A stretch of DNA of 28,848 nt from Clostridia bacterium (GCA_017964105.1 JAGCSP010000078.1:1-28848); one strand, 5' to 3'; positions 1-7,805 are shown, numbered from the stretch's first letter. The notes: generated from the sequence alone by a model not told the origin. Made by a program: numbers and translations.

Positions 1-25
1 GGTTCAAGTCCTGTCATCCGCACCA
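1..25 (+). tRNA. 3' end of a tRNA gene (partial, probably tRNA-Leu)
   Basis: The window opens inside a tRNA: the end of the T stem, a TTCAAGT T loop, CCTGT as 3' T stem, then the 3' acceptor strand CATCCGC, discriminator A and an encoded CCA at 23-25. The matching 5' acceptor would be GCGGATG. This fits many clostridial tRNA-Leu genes from memory, but the anticodon lies outside the window, so identity is a guess. A terminator follows at once. Confidence 0.85.
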
Positions 26-31
26 TATTAC

Positions 32-60
32 AAAGCAAGGCTTTTGGGCTTTGCTTTTTT
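32..60 (+). terminator. Rho-independent terminator of the tRNA
   Basis: A ten-pair stem (32-41 with 48-57, one G-T pair), six-base loop TTTTGG, and a T run ending at 60. It lies 7 bases after the tRNA CCA. Confidence 0.8.
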
Positions 61-242
61 AAAGCAATAGCCTTTATCACCTTCTTTGTTCTCTCCACAC
101 AATGCTGTTTAGTGCATTGCGGGGTACCTCACATAAAATAATAGGCGTATCTTTGCTTCTTTTATTTTTCATCGCTTGACTAAACACCTATTTATGTGAT
201 AAATAAAACATATAAGCCTATTTATAAAATACATATAGTATA
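61..242. other. Intergenic region with a small perfect hairpin
   Basis: No gene seen. CAATGC (100-105) and GCATTG (114-119) form a perfect six-pair hairpin with an eight-base loop and no T run after it. A TATAGT at 234-239 could be a -10 element for the next gene, but no convincing -35 was found. Confidence 0.4.
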
Positions 243-262
243 TGAGATAGGAGTTAATCTCA
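243..262 (+). promoter_or_regulatory. Hairpin with the ribosome binding site in its loop
   Basis: TGAGAT (243-248) and ATCTCA (257-262) are a perfect inverted repeat. The eight-base loop AGGAGTTA holds the Shine-Dalgarno sequence, and the ATG of the diguanylate cyclase follows directly at 263. A six-pair hairpin here could hide the ribosome site; a regulatory role is inference. Confidence 0.45.
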
Positions 263-1633
263 ATGACAAAAAAGAATAATGGAAAAAAATTTTTTGGTGA
301 GTATTCAATAAAAGCATTCACTATACCGGTAGTCATAATTGTTGCAATTATTCACATATCAATTATTTTACTTATAATTAATATTAATCATTCAAGCAAC
401 AATCTTTATCATTTAATGGATCAATCAGGAGAATACCAAATAGATGCTACAAGTATGCAAGCAAGCAATACTGTTTTATCTGAAACCTCTACAAACTATC
501 TTCAAGTACCTGTAAATGGTGATAGCTCTGCAAATATAGGTCCACTTATGGCGTATATTAATGAGCTCTCATCTGATAGACGCAGTCCAAAAGTTGCCGA
601 AAGATTCAAAACATACAATGTAAGTTACGAAATACGCTCATGCATAGACAAAGCATCTGAGTATTCTGAACAGATGATGAATATTCAAGTGCATGCTATT
701 GGCGTAATGGCATCAGTGTACCCACTTCCAACAATACCTGCCCTATCAATATTTAACAATGTTACATTAACACCACAAGAAACAGCAATGAACAGCGAGG
801 AAAGAGTTGCACATGCTAGATATTTAGTACAAGAAAGTGATTATGCACAGCTTCGTCACAAAGTACTAGAAAATATTGATTTGTGTAATAAACTCTTACA
901 ACAAGACTTTACCCAAGCACAAATAAATACACAAAATCATGTTATTACTATGCGTAACATACTATGGGCAGAAGTGGCAGTAGTTACTATAATTTTGATT
1001 GCCACATTTATTGCTTTGCATTTTATGTTTATAAAACCTTTGCGTAGTTACTCCAAAGATATTCAAGCAAATCAAAGCATCAATAATCCAAGTAAAATAA
1101 CTGAAATAAAACAACTTGTTGACGCATTTAATGGACTACTTTCATACCGAAATAAAATGGAAAATATTTTACGTAAAGAAGCAGAAAATGATGCACTAAC
1201 AGGCTTGCCAAATCGTTATTGCATGGAACATGATTTACTTGATGAAAATAACAATAACAAATCCTTGGCAGTAGTCATGTTTGATGTGAACTTCCTAAAG
1301 CGTACTAATGATACTCAAGGTCACTTGGCTGGTGATGCATTAATTCGTACAACAGCTACATGTATCAAAGAATGTTTTAGCGTAGAAAACGCAAATAATT
1401 GTTACCGAATAGGTGGAGATGAATTTGTTGCATTAATATCTAATTGCACCGAAGACGATATTAAAACTCGTATAGAAAAGTTCAAACTTGTACTAGTCAG
1501 AGAAAATATATCTGTATCTGTTGGTTATGCATACACCGACAAATTAATTAATAATGATTTTGAAAATCTTATTGCCACTGCCGATAAGAATATGTACAAA
1601 CAAAAAAAGCGTATTCACAAATTGAAAAAGTAA
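263..1633 (+). CDS. Membrane-bound GGDEF diguanylate cyclase
   Basis: Predicted to make cyclic di-GMP from two GTP at the inner face of the membrane. A transmembrane helix at about residues 18-42 is followed by an extracytoplasmic domain of about 190 residues with no recognised family, a second helix at about 234-258, and a GGDEF domain at about 300-452. Visible family motifs are DALTGLPNR, the FDVNFLK metal/nucleotide region, NDTQGH and an intact RIGGDEF signature with GGDEF at 384-388. The usual inhibitory I-site (RxxD, five residues before GGDEF) is absent: the matching positions read ENAN, so product feedback through that site is not expected. The start is set by AGGAG at 249-253. It faces pnuC tail to tail across a shared terminator. 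An HD-GYP protein at 7132 could be its opposing phosphodiesterase. Confidence 0.92.
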   Translation: MTKKNNGKKFFGEYSIKAFTIPVVIIVAIIHISIILLIININHSSNNLYHLMDQSGEYQIDATSMQASNTVLSETSTNYLQVPVNGDSSANIGPLMAYINELSSDRRSPKVAERFKTYNVSYEIRSCIDKASEYSEQMMNIQVHAIGVMASVYPLPTIPALSIFNNVTLTPQETAMNSEERVAHARYLVQESDYAQLRHKVLENIDLCNKLLQQDFTQAQINTQNHVITMRNILWAEVAVVTIILIATFIALHFMFIKPLRSYSKDIQANQSINNPSKITEIKQLVDAFNGLLSYRNKMENILRKEAENDALTGLPNRYCMEHDLLDENNNNKSLAVVMFDVNFLKRTNDTQGHLAGDALIRTTATCIKECFSVENANNCYRIGGDEFVALISNCTEDDIKTRIEKFKLVLVRENISVSVGYAYTDKLINNDFENLIATADKNMYKQKKRIHKLKK

Positions 1634-1663
1634 AAAAATAGCACTATGAATGTGCTATTTTTT
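1633..1663. terminator. Bidirectional terminator between convergent genes
   Basis: A twelve-pair stem (1633-1644 with 1652-1663) with a seven-base loop; A run on the left and T run on the right make it work on both strands. It overlaps the last base of the cyclase stop codon and the pnuC stop codon at 1655-1657. Confidence 0.85.
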
Positions 1664-2317
1664 ATTCAACTTATTTCTATTTTTATTATACCACACAACA
1701 AAACCAATAACACTAGAAAGTAATGCACTTGCACTCATAATTAACATCAATAAGTCAAAATTAATGCTCCATAATACTACCGCCACAACATAAAGCAGTA
1801 TCCACATAAACCACTGCTCACGAAATCTTAGCATCATAAGTATTGACGCCACAAATGATATTACCACCACCATCGAATCAAGCCACACATTACTTCCACC
1901 AACTGCCTTTAGTATAAATGCACCCGCCACCACGCAAGCTGATGAACAAACAAATGTGATTATCAACCACTTGAATGACATTTTACGAGTTTCCACTCGT
2001 AAAGCAGTTTCTCTATGTTTTAACCATAAGATAAAGGCAATAATTGCCATAGGAATATCGATTGCAAGATAATATACCATTTCACCATAAAGTTTTGAAT
2101 TGTATGCAATTACTATATATGTTGCACTACTAATTAGTCCTACAGAGTAATTAAGTATGTTTTTGTCAGACAAAAACACAAAATACAATATGTTTGTTGA
2201 ACATGTAACAAACGCCAACCAATCTAAATGTAATACAATGGTTAACACCAAACACACAGCTATTACCAAACTAAAAAATACATAGTTTGTGATTGTCCAA
2301 AACTTATTGCTATTCAT
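1655..2317 (-). CDS. pnuC: PnuC-like nicotinamide riboside transporter
   Basis: A 220-residue, very hydrophobic protein with six to seven predicted membrane helices, the usual length for PnuC. Family-like features: a Gly-rich start of a middle helix followed by a YxxxLYGEMVYY segment, a WLKH loop, and the LDSMVVVISFVASILMMLRF...QW..W region that resembles the conserved C-terminal core of PnuC. The expected role is facilitated uptake of nicotinamide riboside or another B-vitamin-type substrate; the exact substrate cannot be read (PnuT and PnuX are close relatives). No NadR-type kinase or THI element is adjacent. The predicted promoter puts transcription start on the A of the ATG, so the mRNA may be leaderless. 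Stop codon TAG. Confidence 0.8.
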   Translation of the reverse strand: MNSNKFWTITNYVFFSLVIAVCLVLTIVLHLDWLAFVTCSTNILYFVFLSDKNILNYSVGLISSATYIVIAYNSKLYGEMVYYLAIDIPMAIIAFILWLKHRETALRVETRKMSFKWLIITFVCSSACVVAGAFILKAVGGSNVWLDSMVVVISFVASILMMLRFREQWFMWILLYVVAVVLWSINFDLLMLIMSASALLSSVIGFVVWYNKNRNKLNKK

Positions 2318-2323
2318 ACTAAA

Positions 2324-2352
2324 ATAGTAACACTATGCCAAAACAAAATCAA
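2324..2352 (-). promoter_or_regulatory. pnuC promoter, probably leaderless
   Basis: Reading the minus strand: TTGATT (2352-2347), 17-base spacer, TACTAT (2329-2324). Seven bases after the -10 end is the A of the ATG at 2317. No Shine-Dalgarno sequence lies before that ATG. Confidence 0.6.
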
Positions 2353-2380
2353 ATGTATTACTCTAACTAGCATATTTAGT

Positions 2381-2408
2381 TTGTAAAAAGTTAATTTTTA
2401 TATATAAT
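2381..2408 (+). promoter_or_regulatory. Promoter of the CotH lipoprotein gene, probably leaderless
   Basis: TTGTAA (2381-2386), 16-base spacer, perfect TATAAT (2403-2408). The expected start, seven bases on, is the A of the ATG at 2415, and there is no ribosome site. It is back to back with the pnuC promoter. Confidence 0.65.
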
Positions 2409-2414
2409 AAAAAT

Positions 2415-4013
2415 ATGAAAAGGTTATTAAAAAGTTTATTCATTTTAATAATTTGTGTTACATGCATGGTGGCATGCGGCAGCAAACCTGAAACTTATAC
2501 TATTACATATAGGTTAAATTGTGATGATGGAGTTCATGGCAACCCTACTACTTACACCACTGACCAAGAAATAGTTTTGCGTGACGCCACTCGTGATGGA
2601 TATACATTTGCTGGCTGGTACACAGATAGCTTTTTTACAACACGCATAGAAAAAATAGAAAAAGGTACCACAGGCAACTTAATAATATATGCAAAGTGGG
2701 AACATATTCACACATCTAGAACACTTGTATCCATTTCCACTGCACAAGACGGTGAACATATGCAAGCAACATTCCGTTGCAATGAATGTGGCAAAAATTA
2801 TACCGACACTCTCACATGGCAAGATATAAACACACCTATTGTAAATATCACAGGTGATTTAAGCGGCATATCAAAAGATAACAAACTAAAAGTTGCAATT
2901 TCATGTGATAGTGAAGATGTTAATTTTGATTGCTACACCACTATCAAATTGCAAGGTGCATCTAGTGTGCGACATAATTATCCAAAACAAAATTATTCTA
3001 TCCAACTATTTAATGATGCAGAGTGTTCAAACAAAAAGAAAATAGAATTTGTATCTGGTTGGGGTGAAGAAAGTAAATATGTATTAAAAGCAAACTGGGT
3101 GGACTTCTCACATATAAGAAACATAGTTTCTGCAAAAATTTATGGTGATATTGTCCATTCTCGCGATTTGCAGGACGAAATTGCATCGCTTTACAATGGC
3201 GGTGCAATAGATGGCTATCCTGTACTTCTATACGAAAATGGCTACTACAAAGGCCTATACACTTTAAATATTCCAAAAGATAAATGGATGTTTGGCATGG
3301 GTGATGGCGAATATGAGGCCATTTTAATGGGTGACGGATACAGTGAAACAACCAAATTGCTAGCACATGTGTCTGACGACTTTGAAAGTAGCAAAATGGA
3401 TTTGGAATATTGCTCAACCGAAAAAACAGATACATCTTGGGTTGTAACAAGCTTTAACAACATGATTGATTTTCTAAACGAAAATGATGGTGCAGATTTC
3501 AAAGCAGGTGTATCAAATTACATTAACCTAGATAGAACAATGGATAGCATTATCTATACCCTAGTAATGTCTGGTGCAGACAACTATCAAAATAATATTA
3601 TTTATGTCACATATGACGGCGTTCACTGGCAAACTAGTGTATATGATATGGATTCCACATGGGGAAGCAGTTGGGATGGCAGATTTAATATTGAATGGAA
3701 CGACACCACTCTATACGACCCAGATTGGCACCAAACAACTGACATTATGCGCACAAACTTACTATTCAAACGCATTTGGGAAAATTATCATGACGAAATT
3801 GTTGCAAGATATACTGAGCTTAGAGCAGGCGCATTATCTAACGAAAATATTTCCAACAAATTTATTACATTCAACAGTACAATTCCTGCAATTCTTCGAA
3901 ACACAGACAAATCTATGTATGCAGATATTCCAAGTGTGAATACAAACAACTTAAATCAAATACTTACTTTTATTCAAACAAGACTTGCAGATTTAGATGC
4001 GTTATTACAATAG
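2415..4013 (+). CDS. CotH-kinase-family lipoprotein with an InlB_B repeat
   Basis: A secreted lipoprotein of 532 residues. The N terminus is a lipoprotein signal with a lipobox-like MVAC, putting the lipid-modified Cys at residue 21. Residues about 27-95 form one InlB_B (Listeria-Bacteroides) repeat, with the typical GYTFAGWYTD and IYAKW ends. The rest, from about 140, matches the CotH family: KLQGAS with a KQNYSIQLF strand, a LKANWVDFSHIRN segment, GYYKGLYTLN, DNYQNNIIYV and the acidic YDMDSTWG motif. CotH proteins are atypical kinases first known from spore coats, but secreted CotH-like lipoproteins are common in gut Firmicutes, so a spore role should not be assumed. A CxxC pair near residues 120-123 (RCNEC) precedes the CotH part. 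Substrate unknown. Stop codon TAG, then a shared terminator. Confidence 0.85.
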   Translation: MKRLLKSLFILIICVTCMVACGSKPETYTITYRLNCDDGVHGNPTTYTTDQEIVLRDATRDGYTFAGWYTDSFFTTRIEKIEKGTTGNLIIYAKWEHIHTSRTLVSISTAQDGEHMQATFRCNECGKNYTDTLTWQDINTPIVNITGDLSGISKDNKLKVAISCDSEDVNFDCYTTIKLQGASSVRHNYPKQNYSIQLFNDAECSNKKKIEFVSGWGEESKYVLKANWVDFSHIRNIVSAKIYGDIVHSRDLQDEIASLYNGGAIDGYPVLLYENGYYKGLYTLNIPKDKWMFGMGDGEYEAILMGDGYSETTKLLAHVSDDFESSKMDLEYCSTEKTDTSWVVTSFNNMIDFLNENDGADFKAGVSNYINLDRTMDSIIYTLVMSGADNYQNNIIYVTYDGVHWQTSVYDMDSTWGSSWDGRFNIEWNDTTLYDPDWHQTTDIMRTNLLFKRIWENYHDEIVARYTELRAGALSNENISNKFITFNSTIPAILRNTDKSMYADIPSVNTNNLNQILTFIQTRLADLDALLQ

Positions 4014-4016
4014 TAA

Positions 4017-4042
4017 AAAAAGCACCAATTATGGTGCTTTTT
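4017..4042. terminator. Bidirectional terminator between convergent genes
   Basis: An eleven-pair stem (4017-4027 with 4032-4042) and a four-base loop ATTA, with A and T runs on the two sides. It overlaps the stop codon of the M14 peptidase at 4041. Confidence 0.85.
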
Positions 4043-4964
4043 ATTTGTTGAATCGCAAAAAATTATGAAATTTTAGGCCCATTTTGCGCGTTGCACTTGG
4101 TGGTGTTACTGCTTGCAATGCAGTAAGTGGCACATCTTTATTTCTCTCAAATATCTCTGGTAAATACTCTTCACCAATGGGATGTGGCGCACTTGCTGGC
4201 CCCACTTCCACAGTAAATGCCGGCACCCCAAGATTTAAGCTAACCCAATCACTATATCCACCTACTGATGCAGTTGTTTTTACTACTTCATAGCCATTTA
4301 TGCTACTAATGAGTTCCGCAATTTCTCTATCACGTTGCATTTGTGCAGAATTTAATGCGTCAAAACCATAATATATCACTTCACCTTTTGTGTGATAAGA
4401 AAGTGTAATATTTGGTTGAACTCGCATGGTAAAATCAATAAGTACTCGCACTTCTCTTTCACTATTTGGATAATAACCATCAAAGTTGCCAGGAGAAGGG
4501 CAAAATACATTTTGTGCGCCTTGCCCCCAATATGCATCAAAGTTTACATTTAGATCCACTGCATTTGCATTTGCCTTCCACTGACTAAAATCATTAGATC
4601 CATCATTTACCACATCTACCAAGTACTTTTGCAATTTTTCACATGGTAAATTGTTTGGTCCATCCAATACTAACGACACGCCATCTGGGTTACTTAGTGG
4701 AATAAAATACATTCCGCCATCAAATGATTTATCATGATAATAATCTACCATATCACAAAGCAATGGTGCAGTTATCCATTCACGTGCATGAATAGCCCCT
4801 TCTATGAGTATTTGCTTGCCTTTGTAACTACCTAAGTGCACGCCATATATGGGGTGCCCAAGCATACTGTATCCCACCGTAAAAAAATCTACACCATCTA
4901 GTGTATTCAAATTATATATTTTATTTTGTAATTCTTGAAAAGTCATATTCCCACATACTCCCAT
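4041..4964 (-). CDS. M14 family zinc carboxypeptidase
   Basis: A zinc metallopeptidase of the carboxypeptidase A / gamma-D-glutamyl-diaminopimelate peptidase clan. The HxxE zinc pair is in GAIHAREW (His59, Glu62), the third ligand His191 is in LSYHTKGE, and the catalytic Glu253 is in FTVEVG. The VDLNVNFDAYW and RVQPNITLSYH segments are also typical. There is no signal peptide or LysM domain, so it is probably cytoplasmic or exported by another route; bacterial cytoplasmic members trim muropeptides, which would suit wall recycling (inference). Two starts are possible: ATG at 4964 with no ribosome site, which fits a leaderless message from the predicted promoter, or ATG at 4946 with GGGAG 11 bases upstream. 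Length is normal for a bare catalytic domain. Confidence 0.88.
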   Translation of the reverse strand: MGVCGNMTFQELQNKIYNLNTLDGVDFFTVGYSMLGHPIYGVHLGSYKGKQILIEGAIHAREWITAPLLCDMVDYYHDKSFDGGMYFIPLSNPDGVSLVLDGPNNLPCEKLQKYLVDVVNDGSNDFSQWKANANAVDLNVNFDAYWGQGAQNVFCPSPGNFDGYYPNSEREVRVLIDFTMRVQPNITLSYHTKGEVIYYGFDALNSAQMQRDREIAELISSINGYEVVKTTASVGGYSDWVSLNLGVPAFTVEVGPASAPHPIGEEYLPEIFERNKDVPLTALQAVTPPSATRKMGLKFHNFLRFNK

Positions 4965-4972
4965 TAGAAGTA

Positions 4973-5002
4973 TGTATACTAATTCTCAAAATTTTGTTAC
5001 AA
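4973..5002 (-). promoter_or_regulatory. Putative promoter of the M14 peptidase gene
   Basis: Minus strand: TTGTAA (5002-4997), 18-base spacer, TATACA (4978-4973). The expected start, at about 4966, is two bases before the ATG at 4964. The -35 abuts the T run of the upstream gene's terminator. Confidence 0.45.
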
Positions 5003-5026
5003 AAAAACTGAGCGACTACTACTCAG
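5001..5026 (-). terminator. Terminator of the COG2426 gene
   Basis: Five-pair GC-rich stem (5022-5026 with 5008-5012) followed on the minus strand by seven Ts (5007-5001). The stop codon at 5019-5021 lies in the loop. Confidence 0.7.
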
Positions 5027-5699
5027 CTTTTGTATCATTTTGTTTACTTTTCTTTTTCTTTACCGCACTTGCAATAATTTCATATAGTCCAAACAACACC
5101 ACTAAACCTAAGAACACATATAAAACTATATGTGTATATCCACTGAATACACTGGATAGTAGTGTCATAATTATACCTGCCACAGCATTGCCAAGTATCA
5201 CAACACCACAAGTCCACCAAAATCCAAGGCCTAGCAACACTGCCACACATGTGCCTGTGTACACACCAGTTAGTGGCAATGGAAGCGCCACAAACAAAAA
5301 TACTCCAAGCAATTTTAACCAAAACTTTTTATTGTATTTTGATTGTTTCTTACCTTCTTCACTTTGTACATTTGCATCATTTTCAATTTGTGCAGATTTA
5401 TTTTTTATTCTATTTTCTATTGCAACTGCTATTTTTTTGAATACTTTTGTCTTTTTTAACGCATTTATCAAAGGAATAAAAAGTAATGCAAGCACAGGAA
5501 CTATTGCACTAGAACCTAGAAATGAGTACAAAAAACTTTGCCAATTTGTTAGTGCTGCATCTCCCCATAAGCGAACAGACATGCCAAAAGGAATTGCACC
5601 CCTAAGTTCTATCAAAGGTAGTAGTGCAATGATAATGGTTGCAAGTATTACATTGCCACCAAATATATTATGAAAAAAATCGTGAATTGCCTCTGTCAT
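5019..5699 (-). CDS. Small multidrug-export-like membrane protein (COG2426)
   Basis: An integral membrane protein of 226 residues matching the 'putative small multi-drug export' family. It shows the family's two hallmark segments, PLIELRGAIPFGM after the first helix and ALPLPLTGVYTGT near the middle, plus about five hydrophobic helices. A charged, Lys/Glu-rich cytoplasmic loop separates the halves (KNKSAQIENDANVQSEEGKK region). The family name comes from early annotation; transport of drugs has weak support, so the function is best treated as unknown. The start at 5699 is chosen because AAGGA sits just upstream; a longer TTG start at 5726 has no ribosome site. It has its own promoter and terminator, so it is a single-gene unit. 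Stop codon TAG. Confidence 0.8.
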   Translation of the reverse strand: MTEAIHDFFHNIFGGNVILATIIIALLPLIELRGAIPFGMSVRLWGDAALTNWQSFLYSFLGSSAIVPVLALLFIPLINALKKTKVFKKIAVAIENRIKNKSAQIENDANVQSEEGKKQSKYNKKFWLKLLGVFLFVALPLPLTGVYTGTCVAVLLGLGFWWTCGVVILGNAVAGIIMTLLSSVFSGYTHIVLYVFLGLVVLFGLYEIIASAVKKKKSKQNDTKAE

Positions 5700-5729
5700 T
5701 GTCCTTTTTCCAACATCTAAATTCAATAT

Positions 5730-5758
5730 ATTATAAAAAAATATTTTATTTAGTGCAA
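5730..5758 (-). promoter_or_regulatory. Promoter of the COG2426 gene
   Basis: Minus strand: TTGCAC (5758-5753), 17-base spacer, perfect TATAAT (5735-5730). It is divergent from the next promoter. Confidence 0.65.
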
Positions 5759-5784
5759 ATATAATGCACTATTTAAATCAATTA

Positions 5785-5793
5785 TGTTATAAT
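5785..5793 (+). promoter_or_regulatory. Extended -10 promoter of the acyltransferase operon
   Basis: TGTTATAAT is a perfect extended -10 (TG at 5785, hexamer 5788-5793). No good -35 is seen at the right distance, as allowed for extended -10 promoters. The expected start near 5800 leaves a leader holding the GAGG ribosome site. Confidence 0.6.
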
Positions 5794-5816
5794 TGTATAG
5801 TTGTTTTGAGGATAAT

Positions 5817-6236
5817 ATGCTAAAAAGTTCATGGTTAATTATCAACTTAATATTAGGAACAATATGCATGGTGTTTGCTGCTGTATTGCAGTTATTTGAA
5901 ATAACCTCTATGGCAAGCATGTTTGCTGCTGCCATGTGTGTTTTTATTTTTTTGGATGCAATTCCTTTATCTGTTAGCAGAATTAAGCCAAAACTTTCAC
6001 TTGTACACAACTTACTAATCGTAACATCAGCTGCATTTTCAACAACATTACTATTATTTTTAACTACCACATTTGTATATTTAGGTTTATTCAATGCGCA
6101 AATGTTTACTTTTTTCGAAGTGGTATTCTACCCCGGCACTCTCGCAATTTTACTCATAGAATTTATAATTGCATATCTTAATAAATCAAGGTATGTAAAC
6201 TCTATAGAGTTTAAAGATATTAGGGAGGACGAGTAA
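5817..6236 (+). CDS. Small four-helix membrane protein of unknown function
   Basis: A 139-residue protein that I do not recognise. It has four predicted membrane helices (about 6-25, 29-49, 62-86 and 95-120) and a charged C-terminal tail (KDIREDE). The ATG at 5817 is chosen because GAGG at 5808-5811 gives a five-base spacing; a longer TTG start at 5793 would overlap the -10 element. The stop TAA (6234-6236) overlaps the ATG of the acyltransferase by one base, so the two are translationally coupled. The link suggests a helper in membrane-lipid handling, but that is inference from context only. Confidence 0.75.
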   Translation: MLKSSWLIINLILGTICMVFAAVLQLFEITSMASMFAAAMCVFIFLDAIPLSVSRIKPKLSLVHNLLIVTSAAFSTTLLLFLTTTFVYLGLFNAQMFTFFEVVFYPGTLAILLIEFIIAYLNKSRYVNSIEFKDIREDE

Positions 6237-7048
6237 TGAAAAACAAATACTCCAAAATAATTGATAAATTAGAAGCAAAAGGCAACTTTGATCATCACGT
6301 AACACCTATTAGTAAAAATTATAGGGAACTTAACCAAGATAAATTTGAATATTTACCAAAAAATTTATTTTATCTTATATGCCAATTTTTGTTGCGTGTG
6401 GTATTATTTATATTCACACCATTTGTCACATTCTTTGGCGTGGGTTTAAAAATAAAAGGTAGAAAAAACCTAAAAACAATTAAGGGCAAAGGTGCAATTG
6501 TTGTATCAAATCACGTACTTGCACTAGAATCACTTGCAATGCGACAGATTAGATACTTTTCACACGTATATTACATATCATTACAAGAAAATTATTTCAA
6601 AGGTATTGGTGGTCCCGCACTCCAAATGGGCGGAATATTACCACTATCACAAAACTTAAAGCTAAATAGAAAACTTGATGAAAGTATCGTGAAAATTATC
6701 AACAAAAAAGGTTTTGTAATTACATATGCCGAGCAATCTTTGTGGCCAAAATATACAAAAATTAGACCACTAAAAAGAGGTGCATTCGTGACATCTGCAA
6801 AACACAATTTTCCAATACTCCCCGTGGTTGTACTATTTAATAAACCAAAGTGGTATGACAAAATGTTTGGGCGTGATTATAGCTTAACCTTACAAATTCT
6901 TGCCCCTATCTTCCCTGACCAAAATAAACCACTAAAAGAAAGTGTAATGAATATGCAAGAATACACTCAAAAAATAATGATAGAGTGCGCAACTGCACAC
7001 TATGGCGAAGATGCAGATGCAACACATTATGTGAAAGAACAAAATTAA
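6236..7048 (+). CDS. PlsC-like lysophospholipid acyltransferase
   Basis: A 270-residue member of the LPLAT/AGPAT superfamily, which moves an acyl group to lysophosphatidate or a related acceptor at the membrane. The active-site motif usually written NHxxxxD appears as NHVLALE: the His is kept and the acidic residue is Glu. The second motif, usually EGTR, is YAEQSLWP, as in a Firmicutes/Mollicutes subgroup I know with EQS(L/M)W. Motif-like KRGAFVTSAKHNFPILPVVVLF follows. A hydrophobic segment at about 42-68 anchors it. The GGGAGG ribosome site at 6223-6228 lies inside the preceding gene, whose stop overlaps this start. Acceptor and donor cannot be read; it may be the cell's PlsC or a side-branch enzyme. 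Confidence 0.85.
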   Translation: MKNKYSKIIDKLEAKGNFDHHVTPISKNYRELNQDKFEYLPKNLFYLICQFLLRVVLFIFTPFVTFFGVGLKIKGRKNLKTIKGKGAIVVSNHVLALESLAMRQIRYFSHVYYISLQENYFKGIGGPALQMGGILPLSQNLKLNRKLDESIVKIINKKGFVITYAEQSLWPKYTKIRPLKRGAFVTSAKHNFPILPVVVLFNKPKWYDKMFGRDYSLTLQILAPIFPDQNKPLKESVMNMQEYTQKIMIECATAHYGEDADATHYVKEQN

Positions 7049-7082
7049 ATAGATTTTCGACAATATTTGTAAAAATTTAATA

Positions 7083-7112
7083 TTGAAATTAAATACATAC
7101 TCATGTTATACT
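7083..7112 (+). promoter_or_regulatory. Promoter of the HD-GYP gene
   Basis: TTGAAA (7083-7088), 18-base spacer, TATACT (7107-7112) with an extended TG at 7104-7105. The expected start near 7119 gives a leader of only about 13 bases. Confidence 0.6.
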
Positions 7113-7131
7113 ATTAATAGAGAGATGTGTA

Positions 7132-7773
7132 ATGAATAAATTAGTTGATTTTAAATTTCAATACGTTGATAAAAGTGTTTATCCTCAAGTAATCATCTTG
7201 CTAAGCGAATTAAACAAACACTCTCACGAAACATATGAACATTCACTGGATGTATATAATCTTTCTGCACAGCTTGGTGAAATGCTTGGTTTATCAAAAC
7301 ACAAATTGTGCAATTTATGTACAGCTGCAGTTTTGCACGACATTGGAAAATTAGCAATACCCACCTACATACTTGAATCACCAAACATGACAATTTCACA
7401 AAGAAATTACGTCAAATACACTCACGTGAAAGAAACCATACGTTATTTAATCCAAGGTGGTTTTCCACAAGAAGTTATTGATATTGCTAGTCATCATCAC
7501 GAAAAAGTTAATGGATCTGGATACCCAAAAGGATTAAGGGGTAATAAAGTATCATTTGAAGACCAAATACTAATAGTTGCCGATCACACTAGTGCAATAC
7601 TAATGACTAGATCATATAAATCAGGCAAAACCACAAAGGAATGTGCAACAATTTTAGATAACATGGCCAAAAATAACGAAGTTGATAAAAAAATTACAGA
7701 TTGCATGGTTAGTATATTAAATACTCGTGATATGTTATGGCAAAATCCCAATAACCACTCGATGAGTTTATAA
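7132..7773 (+). CDS. HD-GYP domain protein, probable c-di-GMP phosphodiesterase
   Basis: A soluble 213-residue protein that is almost entirely an HD-GYP domain, with no membrane or receiver domain. Metal-binding motifs are in order: an early His (THEHSLDV-like HETYEHSLDV), the HDIGKLAIP signature, the later HVKET His, HHHEKVNGSGYPKGL with the GYP triplet, and a final VADHTSA Asp. All ligands of an active HD-GYP enzyme appear kept. The expected reaction is hydrolysis of c-di-GMP to pGpG or GMP. With the diguanylate cyclase at 263 it gives this region both arms of c-di-GMP signalling. The ribosome site is weak (AGAGAG), and the gene is transcribed alone, ending at a shared terminator. Confidence 0.88.
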   Translation: MNKLVDFKFQYVDKSVYPQVIILLSELNKHSHETYEHSLDVYNLSAQLGEMLGLSKHKLCNLCTAAVLHDIGKLAIPTYILESPNMTISQRNYVKYTHVKETIRYLIQGGFPQEVIDIASHHHEKVNGSGYPKGLRGNKVSFEDQILIVADHTSAILMTRSYKSGKTTKECATILDNMAKNNEVDKKITDCMVSILNTRDMLWQNPNNHSMSL

Positions 7774-7774
7774 A

Positions 7775-7800
7775 AAAGAAGCATAACTTTATGCTTCTTT
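7775..7800. terminator. Bidirectional terminator between the HD-GYP and PHP genes
   Basis: An eleven-pair stem (7775-7785 with 7790-7800), four-base loop ACTT, T-rich tracts on both strands. Confidence 0.85.
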
Positions 7801-7805
7801 ATTTT

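Noticed and set aside
3010..3502. Open frames on the minus strand inside the CotH lipoprotein gene
   Set aside because: They lie wholly inside a gene with clear domains, have no ribosome site and encode no recognisable protein.
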